A DNA stretch of 36,116 nt from BTUB01 sp964392765 (GTDB taxonomy: Bacteria; Babelota; Babeliae; Babelales; Vermiphilaceae): the NCBI GenBank assembly GCA_964392765.1, contig CAYMRF010000008.1:1-36116 (forward strand), read 5' to 3'. Made by a program: the position numbers and the translations under genes. Position 1 is the first letter of the stretch; every line of letters begins with the position of its first letter. Positions 1-7,641 of this stretch are shown here, one piece after another. Under the pieces are notes generated by a model. The model was not told the origin of the DNA. It saw only the letters and a list, made by a program, of their open reading frames with translations, and did no database searches.

Positions 1-250
1 TAGCCAATTGAAGTAATTTCAATCTGTTTTCTTCCAATCTCAAGCGTTTTTCCTCTAATTCTTTTTCATCTTTTTCTATCTGATCTAAAAGGGAAAGCAG
101 AGTTGCGCTCTTTTGTATACCAGTTAGCACAGAATCTAACGATTGCGCTTCTCTTTTGCGAGAATCCTGGGTTATTCTCATAGCGTAACTAGATGAGTTT
201 ATTGTTAAAAGAATGAGCAGGACAAAAAAAGATGTGTATCTAAGATTCAT
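1..250 (-). CDS. Exported coiled-coil protein, C-terminus cut by window edge
   Basis: A minus-strand reading frame opens with an ATG at 248-250 and stays open for 83 codons to the window edge, so only the N-terminus is present. The first 24 or so residues form a signal peptide: a short polar start, a hydrophobic run (SFFVLLILLTI), then SSSYA followed by Met. Residues 50-83 are rich in Glu, Lys, Arg and Leu with heptad-like spacing (LLDQIEKDEKELEEKRLRL), which predicts a coiled coil. An AAGG ribosome-binding site lies just upstream of the start. The product is probably periplasmic or secreted. No family is recognised. The Ala-Met junction at the end of the signal peptide matches a motif shared by other exported proteins here. 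Confidence 0.7.
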   Translation of the reverse strand, partial: MNLRYTSFFVLLILLTINSSSYAMRITQDSRKREAQSLDSVLTGIQKSATLLSLLDQIEKDEKELEEKRLRLEENRLKLLQLA

Positions 251-346
251 AAAAACCTTATAGTTTCGAATAAACAATTAATTATTTTTTAATAGTAACG
301 ATTTTGATGCGCATGTCGAGTCTTGGGTTTTTTTATATATTCTGTA

Positions 347-865
347 TTATTTGCGTGGTTTTTCACATGTATGGGATTCAAAGTGGCTTTTATAAAGCGT
401 TTTCCAATTACACTTCTTGCAACGATAAGAAGTAAGATGAGTTCTCTGATGCCTTGAGAGCTGAGCTTTTGTTTCAAAAGCGCTTTTGCATGCATTGCAA
501 ATAAGTTGTTTGGCTTGAGGAGCTGGATTGAGTGGACAACAACTTTCATGGAGAGGAATTGCGGAGCTGAGAGTTGTTTTATATTTGCAGCCGTATTTGC
601 ATTGATAGGTTGGATTTTCTTTATTCCCAGACTGGCAAGGATTTGCGCGTGGTGCGGCATTCGCTTTTATAGCAGTTTCTGTTTCATCTTGAGTTTCATG
701 ATCAATTAAATCAGCTTCAGCAGGACGTTTACCATTGATTGCTCGTTTTATGAGCGTAGATTGAGTAGATATTGCCTCATCGGTGCTGCTTTCTTCGGGT
801 GCTTGCATGCCCAATAGTGATGAGCTTGCGAGACTCATAAGTAATAATAATTTCTTACTATTCAT
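347..865 (-). CDS. Exported C2H2 zinc-finger protein (172 aa)
   Basis: The protein starts with a clear signal peptide (MNSKKLLLLMSLASSSLLG, then Met-Gln-Ala-Pro). After an acidic, low-complexity linker it carries three Cys/His modules in its C-terminal half. The middle one is a textbook C2H2 finger, C-x2-C-x12-H-x3-H, in ICNACKSAFETKAQLSRHQ. The first (C-x3-C-x12-H-x2/3-C) and last (C-x2-C-x12-H-x-C) are C2HC-like variants. GGAGGG lies 9 bases upstream of the ATG. The gene is 28 bases downstream of a larger paralogue with a nearly identical leader, so the two are probably cotranscribed. C2H2 fingers of this type are mostly eukaryotic and usually bind DNA, RNA or protein. A signal peptide on such a protein is unusual and suggests a secreted, possibly host-directed, factor. 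That role is inference. Confidence 0.85.
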   Translation of the reverse strand: MNSKKLLLLMSLASSSLLGMQAPEESSTDEAISTQSTLIKRAINGKRPAEADLIDHETQDETETAIKANAAPRANPCQSGNKENPTYQCKYGCKYKTTLSSAIPLHESCCPLNPAPQAKQLICNACKSAFETKAQLSRHQRTHLTSYRCKKCNWKTLYKSHFESHTCEKPRK

Positions 866-893
866 ACTATTCCCTCCATTTTTTCATTTTACA

Positions 894-1766
894 TTAGGAT
901 GTGTGTCGTTTCTGATGCATTCTGTAATATAATTTGCTGTAAAAACCTCTTTCACATTGTTTACACGTAAATTTCGGCTCTTCTTTTTGCGGGTTGAGGG
1001 CACAGCTTCGGCGCTCATGACCAGAGACGGTATTGCAGAATTGCGTTTGAAATTTGCATCCTTGATCCCTATATTTACAGTGATATACTCCGGGATGGGA
1101 TTCTTTATCATGCGTTAATAATTCGCTTACTTTTTCGTATCTTTTATCACATGCGCAGCATTTATATTTTCCTGCTGCAACCGGCGTAACTTCATCCACG
1201 GGATTATCTTCAACAATCACGCGCTTTGCTGCTTTACGAATTATTGGGCCAGAAGATTCTTCTTCTTGAGCAAGAGTTGCATTTAGTGCCAAATCATTTT
1301 CTGTGGACGCGAGCTCTAGTTCTTGCGCTGCTGCAGCAGCCTGCGGCGCTGACGGTGGCAATAATGGTTGCGTAACTTCTGCAATATTTACCTTATTGGG
1401 AAGCTTTTGCTTGTGCGCACGCATATGATTTGCCAAATGTGCTTTTGCTTTAAAAGATTTGCTACATCCTTGTTGATCGCAAATAAATGGCCTTGGGTTA
1501 TCATCGCTGTGCTTTAAGGTATGTACTGCTAATTGAGCGACGTTGGTTGATTTGATCGCGCAGCCGGGAATTTGGCATGCGTAGCTAACTCGTGCTTTTT
1601 TTGATGGCCTTCTGATTTTAAGATTTATTTCTAAAACCGTCATATCGTCAGTTTCATCTTCGCAAACGTGCGAGCGTTTATCATTTAAAGGTTGTTGGGG
1701 TGGCCTTTCCATGCCAAGTATTGGCAAGCTGATAAGGCCCAAAAGTAATAATTTCTTAAATTTCAT
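894..1766 (-). CDS. Exported multi-C2H2 zinc-finger protein (290 aa)
   Basis: I start this gene at the ATG at 1764-1766 rather than the in-frame ATG ten codons upstream, because GGAGG lies 8 bases before it and the protein then begins with a normal signal peptide (MKFKKLLLLGLISLPILG, then Met-Glu-Arg-Pro-Pro). Five Cys/His modules follow. Four are C2H2 fingers: C-x4-C-x12-H-x3-H twice near residues 60-115, C-x2-C-x12-H-x4-H near 205-230, and C-x2-C-x12-H-x3-H at the C-terminus. A fourth-position module is C2HC-like (C-x5-C-x12-H-x4-C). The linker between the second and third fingers is Ala/Glu-rich. It is a longer tandem paralogue of the downstream gene, sharing the leader ATGGAGGRAATAGTATGAA. 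Function is unknown; a secreted nucleic-acid- or protein-binding effector is the most natural guess. Confidence 0.85.
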   Translation of the reverse strand: MKFKKLLLLGLISLPILGMERPPQQPLNDKRSHVCEDETDDMTVLEINLKIRRPSKKARVSYACQIPGCAIKSTNVAQLAVHTLKHSDDNPRPFICDQQGCSKSFKAKAHLANHMRAHKQKLPNKVNIAEVTQPLLPPSAPQAAAAAQELELASTENDLALNATLAQEEESSGPIIRKAAKRVIVEDNPVDEVTPVAAGKYKCCACDKRYEKVSELLTHDKESHPGVYHCKYRDQGCKFQTQFCNTVSGHERRSCALNPQKEEPKFTCKQCERGFYSKLYYRMHQKRHTS

Positions 1767-1807
1767 ACTATTTCCTCCATTAAAATTTATTCCCATTTAT
1801 TACTTTA

Positions 1808-1835
1808 ATTCTACCATATTTAATACAAATAGCAA
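1808..1835 (-). promoter_or_regulatory. Predicted sigma70 promoter of the zinc-finger gene pair
   Basis: Read on the minus strand, TTGCTA (1830-1835) and TAGAAT (1808-1813) are separated by 16 bases. They sit about 40 bases upstream of the ATG at 1766. Both hexamers are close to the consensus. The following 30 bases before the second zinc-finger gene hold no other promoter, so this one probably serves both. Confidence 0.5.
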
Positions 1836-1958
1836 CTATGATCGGGTGGGACAGGGAGGATAGATTGTATCGATTTACAAGGCAAAAAGGGGTTGTTTTT
1901 GCATGAGAAAAAATAGATAAATCCAGGGTGGAAAATACTTTTGATGTTAGGGTGGGTA

Positions 1959-1987
1959 TTGACAATTAGAAAGGGTGGTGCTAGTCT
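1959..1987 (+). promoter_or_regulatory. Predicted sigma70 promoter of uvrB
   Basis: A perfect -35 box TTGACA (1959-1964) is followed after 17 bases by TAGTCT (1982-1987), a weak -10 box. Its distance to the uvrB start is right for a short leader. No LexA-type box was recognised nearby. Confidence 0.4.
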
Positions 1988-2014
1988 AAAAAGATCATAA
2001 AAATGAGGTTCAAA

Positions 2015-4000
2015 ATGGCAAAATTATTCAAATTACATACCCCTTTTAAACCTGCTGGCAGCCAGCCGGAAGCGATCAAACAGCTTACCCAGGCTCGCCC
2101 GGGGATTTCTACCCTTTTAGGGGTAACCGGATCGGGTAAAACGTATACCATAGCCAATACGATAGCCAATCAAAATAAGCCAGTTTTAGTGCTTGCGCCT
2201 AATAAAACCCTAGCCGCGCAGCTCTATGAGGAGTTTTCCCTGTTTTTCCCTGAAAACAAGGTATGCTATTTTGTGAGCTATTATGACTACTATCAGCCTG
2301 AATCCTATTTGCCGGCCCAAGATATCTATGTTCCTAAAGAAACGAAGGTAAATAGTGAAATTGAGCGTTTGCGGGTAGAAGCAGCAGCATCGCTAATGCA
2401 ACGAAAAGATGTGATTGTTATTGCCTCAGTTTCTTGCATCTATTCTCTGGGCAATCCTCAAGAATACAAAAAATTAGCAATTCCCTTATCTATCGGCCAA
2501 AAAATAAGCAGAAAAGAGATAATTCATAAATTGATTCATATTCAGTATGAGCGCAATGAGATGGATCGCCGTTCTGGCACTTTTCAAGTGATGGGAAATT
2601 CTATTGAAGTGCAGATTCCGTATCAAAAAGAGAAATTGCGTATCGAACTTTTTGGGGACACCGTAGAAGCAATGTATTGGGTGACTAAAGGTAATAATAC
2701 CGTGGTTCAAGAAGTTGAGCACACGATTATATTCCCGGCCAAGCATTTTGTGACTACCGATGATCAGCTGCAAACGGCTATTAAAAGTATTAAAAGTGAA
2801 TTAATGGATTGGGCGCCCACGCTTTCTAATCCCATCTATCGTGAACGAATTGAAAAACGGGTTGCGCATGATTTAGAGATGTTAGCGGAAGTTGGCTATT
2901 GCTCGGGCGTTGAAAACTATTCTGCCCATTTTGATGGCCGTTCTCGAGGAGAAAAGCCGTTTTCGCTTTTTGACTTCTTTGAGAATGATTTTTTATTGGT
3001 GATTGATGAATCTCATATGGCATTGCCGCAATTGAGAGGCATGTATGCGGGCGATCATGCACGTAAAAAATCATTGATTGAGTTCGGATTTAGATTGCCT
3101 TCTGCGTTTGATAATCGTCCACTTAAATTTGAAGAAATCGAAGAATATTTTAACGATGTGATATTTGTATCGGCAACTCCGGGCGAATATGAGCTGCAAC
3201 GTTCTGATAAGATTGTTGAACAAATTATTAGGCCAACCGGTTTAGTGGATCCTGAAGTTGAAGTTCGTCCGCGCATTGGACAAATTGATGATTTGGTTCG
3301 CGAGATAAAAGAAACCACAGAAAAGGGATTTAGAAGTTTAGTGATCGTGCTTACTAAAAAGCTTGCTGAAGATATGGCGCGCTATTTAGAGGAGCGCCAA
3401 ATTAAAGTTTGTTACTTGCATAGTGAATTGAAAACGCCACAACGAACTGAATTATTGCAAAAATTACGTTTAGGTATTTTTGATTGCTTAGTAGGCGTGA
3501 ATCTCTTGCGAGAAGGTATCGATTTACCTGAGTTGGCACTTGTTGCTATCATGGATGCTGATATTGAAAGTTTCTTGCGAGATAAGCGATCGCTGGTGCA
3601 GATTATTGGTCGCGCTGCTCGAAATACGCAATCTAAAGTATTGATGTATGGGGATAAAATAACGCAATCAATGAAGCAAGCAATCGATGAGACTAACCGT
3701 CGGCGAGAATTGCAACAGGCATTTAATGAAAAACATGGTATTATACCTGTGAGCGTGAAGCGCGAAGTAACTAAGAGTATTAGTGATCTTCAAAAGGCAA
3801 TTGCACAAGCTTCTGCTCATAAAGCCAAGAAAAAGAAAAAAGTCTTGCCAGAAACTCCGCAAGCGATAGAAACTAGAATTGCAGAGATTGAGGTTGAGAT
3901 GAGCCAAGCGGCTGAATCTCTCGATTTCGAAACTGCTATTGCGTTGCGCGATGAGTGGTTTGCTTTGAAAAAGAAATTAGAAGAAGTGAAAGTTAATTAA
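2015..4000 (+). CDS. uvrB: UvrABC excinuclease subunit B
   Basis: UvrB is the damage-verifying ATPase of nucleotide excision repair: it receives DNA from UvrA and positions UvrC for incision. The 661-residue product is normal length and has all family marks. These are the N-terminal FKPAGSQPEAI block, Walker A GVTGSGKT (36-43), the beta-hairpin that clamps DNA (YYDYYQPESYLP, about 88-99), DESH Walker B, SATPG, LLREGIDLPE, and QIIGRAAR helicase motif VI. The C-terminal UVR domain (EMSQAAESLDFETAIALRDE), which contacts UvrC, is intact. I chose the ATG at 2015 because GAGG at 2005-2008 is spaced 6 bases from it and the protein then matches the family N-terminus; an in-frame ATG at 2003 would add four residues and has no ribosome-binding site. 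No uvrA or uvrC is in the window. Confidence 0.97.
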   Translation: MAKLFKLHTPFKPAGSQPEAIKQLTQARPGISTLLGVTGSGKTYTIANTIANQNKPVLVLAPNKTLAAQLYEEFSLFFPENKVCYFVSYYDYYQPESYLPAQDIYVPKETKVNSEIERLRVEAAASLMQRKDVIVIASVSCIYSLGNPQEYKKLAIPLSIGQKISRKEIIHKLIHIQYERNEMDRRSGTFQVMGNSIEVQIPYQKEKLRIELFGDTVEAMYWVTKGNNTVVQEVEHTIIFPAKHFVTTDDQLQTAIKSIKSELMDWAPTLSNPIYRERIEKRVAHDLEMLAEVGYCSGVENYSAHFDGRSRGEKPFSLFDFFENDFLLVIDESHMALPQLRGMYAGDHARKKSLIEFGFRLPSAFDNRPLKFEEIEEYFNDVIFVSATPGEYELQRSDKIVEQIIRPTGLVDPEVEVRPRIGQIDDLVREIKETTEKGFRSLVIVLTKKLAEDMARYLEERQIKVCYLHSELKTPQRTELLQKLRLGIFDCLVGVNLLREGIDLPELALVAIMDADIESFLRDKRSLVQIIGRAARNTQSKVLMYGDKITQSMKQAIDETNRRRELQQAFNEKHGIIPVSVKREVTKSISDLQKAIAQASAHKAKKKKKVLPETPQAIETRIAEIEVEMSQAAESLDFETAIALRDEWFALKKKLEEVKVN

Positions 4001-4001
4001 T

Positions 4002-4084
4002 GGTTCGATCCAGCCTGCGCCGAGGGTTCGGTGACAGGCTGGGCCTTTAGTCCTGAGTGAGGTCGAAGGGTTATCGCGAACGGG
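4002..4084. repeat. REP-like palindromic element, copy 1
   Basis: This block begins GGTTCGAT and ends CGCGAACGGG. It contains an 8-bp stem CCAGCCTG/CAGGCTGG (4010-4040 region) and the inner motif CCTGAGTGAGGTCGAAGGG. It lies directly after the uvrB stop and can fold into a large hairpin. It belongs to the same family as the other palindromes listed here: outer GTTCG/CGAAC arms with TCGAAGG or TCGAGG inside. Confidence 0.65.
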
Positions 4085-4099
4085 TTTGTAATTTCCCAT

Positions 4100-4182
4100 C
4101 CCGTTCGGGTCGATGGAGGCCTGTAAGGCCGAATGGAGACCTCTCCACTCACCCACTTCGTGGGTTCTATCGAGGCGAACGG
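4100..4182. repeat. REP-like palindromic element, copy 2
   Basis: The element is bounded by CCCGTTCGGGTCGAT and TATCGAGGCGAACGG. Its interior has further short inverted repeats, including GGCCTGTAAGGCC and CCCACTTCGTGGG. With copy 1 it forms a pair 15 bases apart filling the uvrB-oligopeptidase gap, similar in layout to paired REP arrays. Short open frames across it are composition artefacts. Confidence 0.65.
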
Positions 4183-4217
4183 ACCGGGGTCGGTTAAACA
4201 TATAAAGGGTATTTATA

Positions 4218-6320
4218 ATGAGTAGTAATGCAGTTCGCTATGGCGCAATTCTTGGCGCTGTAATTTTGGGTAGTTCTTTATTTTATGTTTTTCGAAAGTC
4301 TTCAATGATACATGCTTCTCTTACTGATGTAAAAACAAGTGCTGATGCAATCGCACTTTTTCCTACTTCTGTTTCTCAAATAAAATCTCAGACTCAATCA
4401 GCCATTGATGAAGCAAAAAAGAAGCTTGATGCATTTTTTGCAATTCCTAATGATGAAAGAACGTTTGCAAATACCGTAACTGCCTTTGATCAAGCATTAA
4501 GCTTTTCTAATTTAACCATTATGGCTAATCTTGCTCAGGCAGTTGATCTGGTAAATCCTGATGAAAAAATGCGTGCTGCAGGCCGCGATGCGATGGTTCA
4601 AATTTCTAGTTTCTTAATAGATGTAACCAGTGATAAACGTATTTACGATATTTTTAAAGCGTACACTGAAGGCAATGCCAAAAAAGAAAATCTTACTCCT
4701 GAACAAAAATACTTTTTAGATGAGTTGATGAAAGATCTCGTGCGCGAAGGTCTTAATTTGCCTGAAGAAAAACTGAATCAAGTTAAAGCAGTAAAAAAAG
4801 AGCTCGAGCAGCTGAAGCTTGATTTTGAAAAAAATATTGCAGAAGATCAACGCAAAATTTTTGTTAATAGAGATGCTCTTGCTGGCTTAAGTGATAGTTT
4901 TATTAATTCGCTTAAAAAAGATGCTGAAGGTAATTATACCGTAGGTACTGATACGCCAACGTATGTTCAAGTAATGGAAAATTGCACCGTTGCCTCAACA
5001 CGTAAAAACTTGTGGGAAGAATATGGCAATCGTGCGTATCCGGTGAATAAAGAGATATTGCAAAAGGTTATTGCTAAGCGTTATGAATTGGCACAATTGC
5101 TTGGGTTTAAAACCTATGCTGCATTGGAACAATCAAGTAAGATGGCCGCATCTCCTGAACGCGTAAATAGCTTTTTGGGTGGGATTGAATCCAAAGCAAA
5201 AGCCAAAGCTGCGGTAGAAATGAAAGAGTTCACAAAAAATCTTCCCGAATCAGTAACCTTAGCACCGGATGGAAAATTATATCCATGGGATGTAGTTTTT
5301 GTGAAAAATTATTACAAAAAAACTGCGCTGGCTCTTGATGAAAATAAGATTGCTGAATATTTTCCAATGCAACATACGATTGAAGGATTATTTAAGATCT
5401 ATCAACAATTTTTTAATATTGAATTTAAAGAACTGCCGGCAAAAGGGCTCTGGGTTCCTGACGTTAAGCTGATTGAGGTAATTGATAACGTTGATGGCAA
5501 AACTATGGGCTATCTCTTTTTAGATCTTTTCCCTCGGGAAGGAAAATATACCCATGCATGCCAAGCGGGAATTATCCCGGCAACTTATCTTCCCGATGGT
5601 AAGCCTAATTTGGCAGTAGCTTTAGTAGTTGCTAATTTTCCTAAACCTACGGATGAGAAGCCGTCTCTGCTTAAATATCGCGACGTTACTACTTTCTTCC
5701 ATGAGTTTGGCCATGCCTTGCATACTTTGTTTGGGCGAACTGCAATTGTTGCGCAATCGGGCCCTGGTGGTGTGAAGCATGATTTTGTAGAAATGCCATC
5801 GCAAATGCTTGAAGAATGGATGGCAGATGCCCAGATTTTAAAAATGGTGAGCTACCATTATAAAACGGGCCAACCGCTGCCAGAGGAAGATATTAAAGCT
5901 ATCTTAAAGCTTCGCCAACATGATTCAGGATTTGCCGTTTCCCGTCAATTATATTTAGCTAACTTTGATTTGGGTTGCTTTAACAATGGTCCAGAAGTTG
6001 ATTTGCAAGCATTAAGAAAAAAATTATTTGATCGTTTAATCACCGGAATCTATTATAGCGCCGATGATCATTCTTACGCATCATTTGGCCATTTAATGGG
6101 CTATGGCGCTCGCTATTATGGCTATATGTGGTCATTGGTATTTGCGCATGATCTTTTTGGTGAAATTGAAAAAGAAGGATTGCTCAATCCGGTAGTTGGC
6201 CGCCGATACGTGGATACTATCATCGGGCGTGGCGGAGATAAAGATCAAAATGAGATGCTCAAAGATTTCTTAGGGCGAGAACCAAATCAAGATGCCTTTA
6301 TGAAAAATATGGGCTTCTAA
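4218..6320 (+). CDS. Membrane-anchored M3A family oligopeptidase (thimet/oligopeptidase A type)
   Basis: M3 peptidases are zinc enzymes that cut short peptides. The zinc motif HEFGH is at residues 495-499 and the third ligand Glu is at 525 in DFVEMPSQMLEEW; this DFVE-x-PSQM-x-E-x-W block is diagnostic of the M3A thimet-oligopeptidase branch. The C-terminal SYASFGHLMGYGARYYGY segment carries the His/Tyr residues used for substrate binding in the family. Length (700 aa) is typical. The unusual part is an N-terminal hydrophobic helix (residues 9-25, YGAILGAVILGSSLFYVF) followed by Arg-Lys, suggesting a signal anchor; most family members are cytosolic. AAAGGG lies 8 bases before the ATG. It is separated from uvrB by palindromic repeats and ends at a strong terminator, so it is probably its own unit. 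Confidence 0.93.
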   Translation: MSSNAVRYGAILGAVILGSSLFYVFRKSSMIHASLTDVKTSADAIALFPTSVSQIKSQTQSAIDEAKKKLDAFFAIPNDERTFANTVTAFDQALSFSNLTIMANLAQAVDLVNPDEKMRAAGRDAMVQISSFLIDVTSDKRIYDIFKAYTEGNAKKENLTPEQKYFLDELMKDLVREGLNLPEEKLNQVKAVKKELEQLKLDFEKNIAEDQRKIFVNRDALAGLSDSFINSLKKDAEGNYTVGTDTPTYVQVMENCTVASTRKNLWEEYGNRAYPVNKEILQKVIAKRYELAQLLGFKTYAALEQSSKMAASPERVNSFLGGIESKAKAKAAVEMKEFTKNLPESVTLAPDGKLYPWDVVFVKNYYKKTALALDENKIAEYFPMQHTIEGLFKIYQQFFNIEFKELPAKGLWVPDVKLIEVIDNVDGKTMGYLFLDLFPREGKYTHACQAGIIPATYLPDGKPNLAVALVVANFPKPTDEKPSLLKYRDVTTFFHEFGHALHTLFGRTAIVAQSGPGGVKHDFVEMPSQMLEEWMADAQILKMVSYHYKTGQPLPEEDIKAILKLRQHDSGFAVSRQLYLANFDLGCFNNGPEVDLQALRKKLFDRLITGIYYSADDHSYASFGHLMGYGARYYGYMWSLVFAHDLFGEIEKEGLLNPVVGRRYVDTIIGRGGDKDQNEMLKDFLGREPNQDAFMKNMGF

Positions 6321-6328
6321 AAATAAGA

Positions 6329-6352
6329 GAGGGAGGCTTTAAAGCCTCCCTC
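6329..6352. terminator. Rho-independent terminator shared by convergent genes
   Basis: A perfect 24-base palindrome (GAGGGAGGCTTT paired with AAAGCCTCCCTC) is followed by AGTTTTAT on the plus strand and preceded by A-rich sequence, so it can also act leftward. It lies 8 bases after the oligopeptidase stop and 25 bases after the end of the minus-strand gene. Confidence 0.88.
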
Positions 6353-6376
6353 AGTTTTATTCACATTTGATGTGTG

Positions 6377-7426
6377 TTATTCATTAACGCTTATTTGAGC
6401 ATTATGATCTTCGTCTAAGGTCACCGTTACAATATCACTTTGCTTTACCGGTTCAATATCTTGAACTGGAGTTTTAGCGCTATATTTTGCAAGATTCAAT
6501 AAATCGCCAAGAGTAGATTCTGATAATGGCTTATCTTTTGCTAATCCTTCGATTCTTTCTAAGATCGCTTTGAAATAAGCACTATTTTTAACTTTAACGA
6601 AGTTAACCGTATAAAGATTTTTATCACTGCTGATAGTGTATTGAGGTGCTTTCTTATACTCTTCTTTCAAAGTTTTTTCATAGCGAGGATTTTCATCTAG
6701 ATTTACTAAGTTAAAGTACATATCTTCAAAAATATAATTTGGATCTACTTCTGCCCACCAGAGATTGCCGCGACCTTGTTGCACGGTTCTTACTTGAGCG
6801 CCTGTATGGTTTATCACTCTCATTTTAACTGGATCAGATACGTGGCCCGTTACCGGATCTGTTGCCACATTAATCCACCCTTTACCCATTTTGCCCAGAG
6901 TTAATTGATCATGTTCATTCGTGGTTATTTCTGCTGAATCTTCATCTAACACTACGGTTACCACATTGCCTGGTTCAACCTGAGCTATTTGGCCAGCAGG
7001 AGTTTTATGGGCTATTGCCGCGAGATTTAATATTTCACTATCAGTTAAATCTTTTAGCTCTGAAGCGGGAACATCTATTTTTTCTAAAAGTGCTTTAAAT
7101 GTGTTGCCGCTTTTTTCAACGTTCATCACGTATACATTGTTTTCACTGCGAATAGTATATTGCGCTGGTTTATCCATATCAAAAGACGGATTTTCAAGTC
7201 CATAGTTGTGGAGAATTGGCGCCCATTCATCTTGGCCTTTATTAGATTTGATTGTTTTTGCGGTATGGTTTACTACTCTTATTTTGAGTGGGCTAGCGAT
7301 TTGAGCATCTTTTGCTTTCTGTAACCAGGCCTGTTTTGGGGCTGGTTTTTCCATCGTCATGATTGGCAGGCTAAAAAGACAGGTTAAAGCTATAAGTGCT
7401 CGAAAATTCGGGTTAAAACGTTTCAT
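6377..7426 (-). CDS. Exported protein with two tandem internal repeats (349 aa)
   Basis: A signal peptide (residues 1-23, ending LPIMT before Met-Glu-Lys-Pro) is followed by two copies of a roughly 120-150-residue unit. Unit 1 covers about 46-168 and unit 2 about 201-349. They align throughout: PLKIRVVNHT with PVKMRVINHT, PAQYTIRSENNVYVMNVEK with APQYTISSDKNLYTVNFVK, FKALLEKI with FKAILERI, LNLAAIAHKTP with LNLAKYSAKTP, and VVTVVLDEDSAEIT with IVTVTLDEDHNAQIS. An AAAGGAG ribosome-binding site precedes the ATG and a strong promoter lies upstream. No known domain is recognised. The regular beta-like strands and the duplication suggest a periplasmic or surface adaptor made by internal gene duplication. 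Confidence 0.8.
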   Translation of the reverse strand: MKRFNPNFRALIALTCLFSLPIMTMEKPAPKQAWLQKAKDAQIASPLKIRVVNHTAKTIKSNKGQDEWAPILHNYGLENPSFDMDKPAQYTIRSENNVYVMNVEKSGNTFKALLEKIDVPASELKDLTDSEILNLAAIAHKTPAGQIAQVEPGNVVTVVLDEDSAEITTNEHDQLTLGKMGKGWINVATDPVTGHVSDPVKMRVINHTGAQVRTVQQGRGNLWWAEVDPNYIFEDMYFNLVNLDENPRYEKTLKEEYKKAPQYTISSDKNLYTVNFVKVKNSAYFKAILERIEGLAKDKPLSESTLGDLLNLAKYSAKTPVQDIEPVKQSDIVTVTLDEDHNAQISVNE

Positions 7427-7480
7427 ATAAATCTCCTTTTTTTATTGATATTTTTCACCTGAAATATGTTTCTAATAGTA

Positions 7481-7508
7481 ATTTTATCAAAAGGGGAAAA
7501 TTTGTCAA
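7481..7508 (-). promoter_or_regulatory. Strong predicted sigma70 promoter for the repeat protein
   Basis: On the minus strand a perfect -35 TTGACA (7503-7508) is followed after 16 bases by TAAAAT (7481-7486), 55 bases before the start codon at 7426. Confidence 0.65.
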
Positions 7509-7566
7509 ATTGCCTGAGTTGTGGGGGCTTTAGTAAAAAATAGCTAAAAAATGCCTAGTTTTTTAT

Positions 7567-7575
7567 TGCTATAAT
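7567..7575 (+). promoter_or_regulatory. Extended -10 promoter for the S49 protease
   Basis: TGCTATAAT is a perfect extended -10 element (TGn plus TATAAT at 7570-7575). No good -35 box lies at 17 bases, as is usual for this promoter class. It is about 67 bases upstream of the ATG at 7642, and divergent from the minus-strand promoter at 7481-7508. Confidence 0.5.
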
Positions 7576-7641
7576 TTATCCGTTAATTAATCTAAATATG
7601 TATTAAATACTAATAAAATACCTATTTTGGGGGTCTTTTTC

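Noticed and set aside
506..709. Plus-strand membrane-like frame opposite the zinc-finger gene
   Set aside because: It is the antisense of Cys/His codons and has no ribosome-binding site; the minus frame has clear domain evidence.
4002..4020. GGTTCGATCC resembling a tRNA T-loop
   Set aside because: No acceptor, D or anticodon arm is present in the expected place; the motif belongs to the GTTCG palindrome family.
3977..4201. Minus-strand frame across the palindromes after uvrB
   Set aside because: It is made of palindrome sequence and has no ribosome-binding site; the composition keeps frames open.
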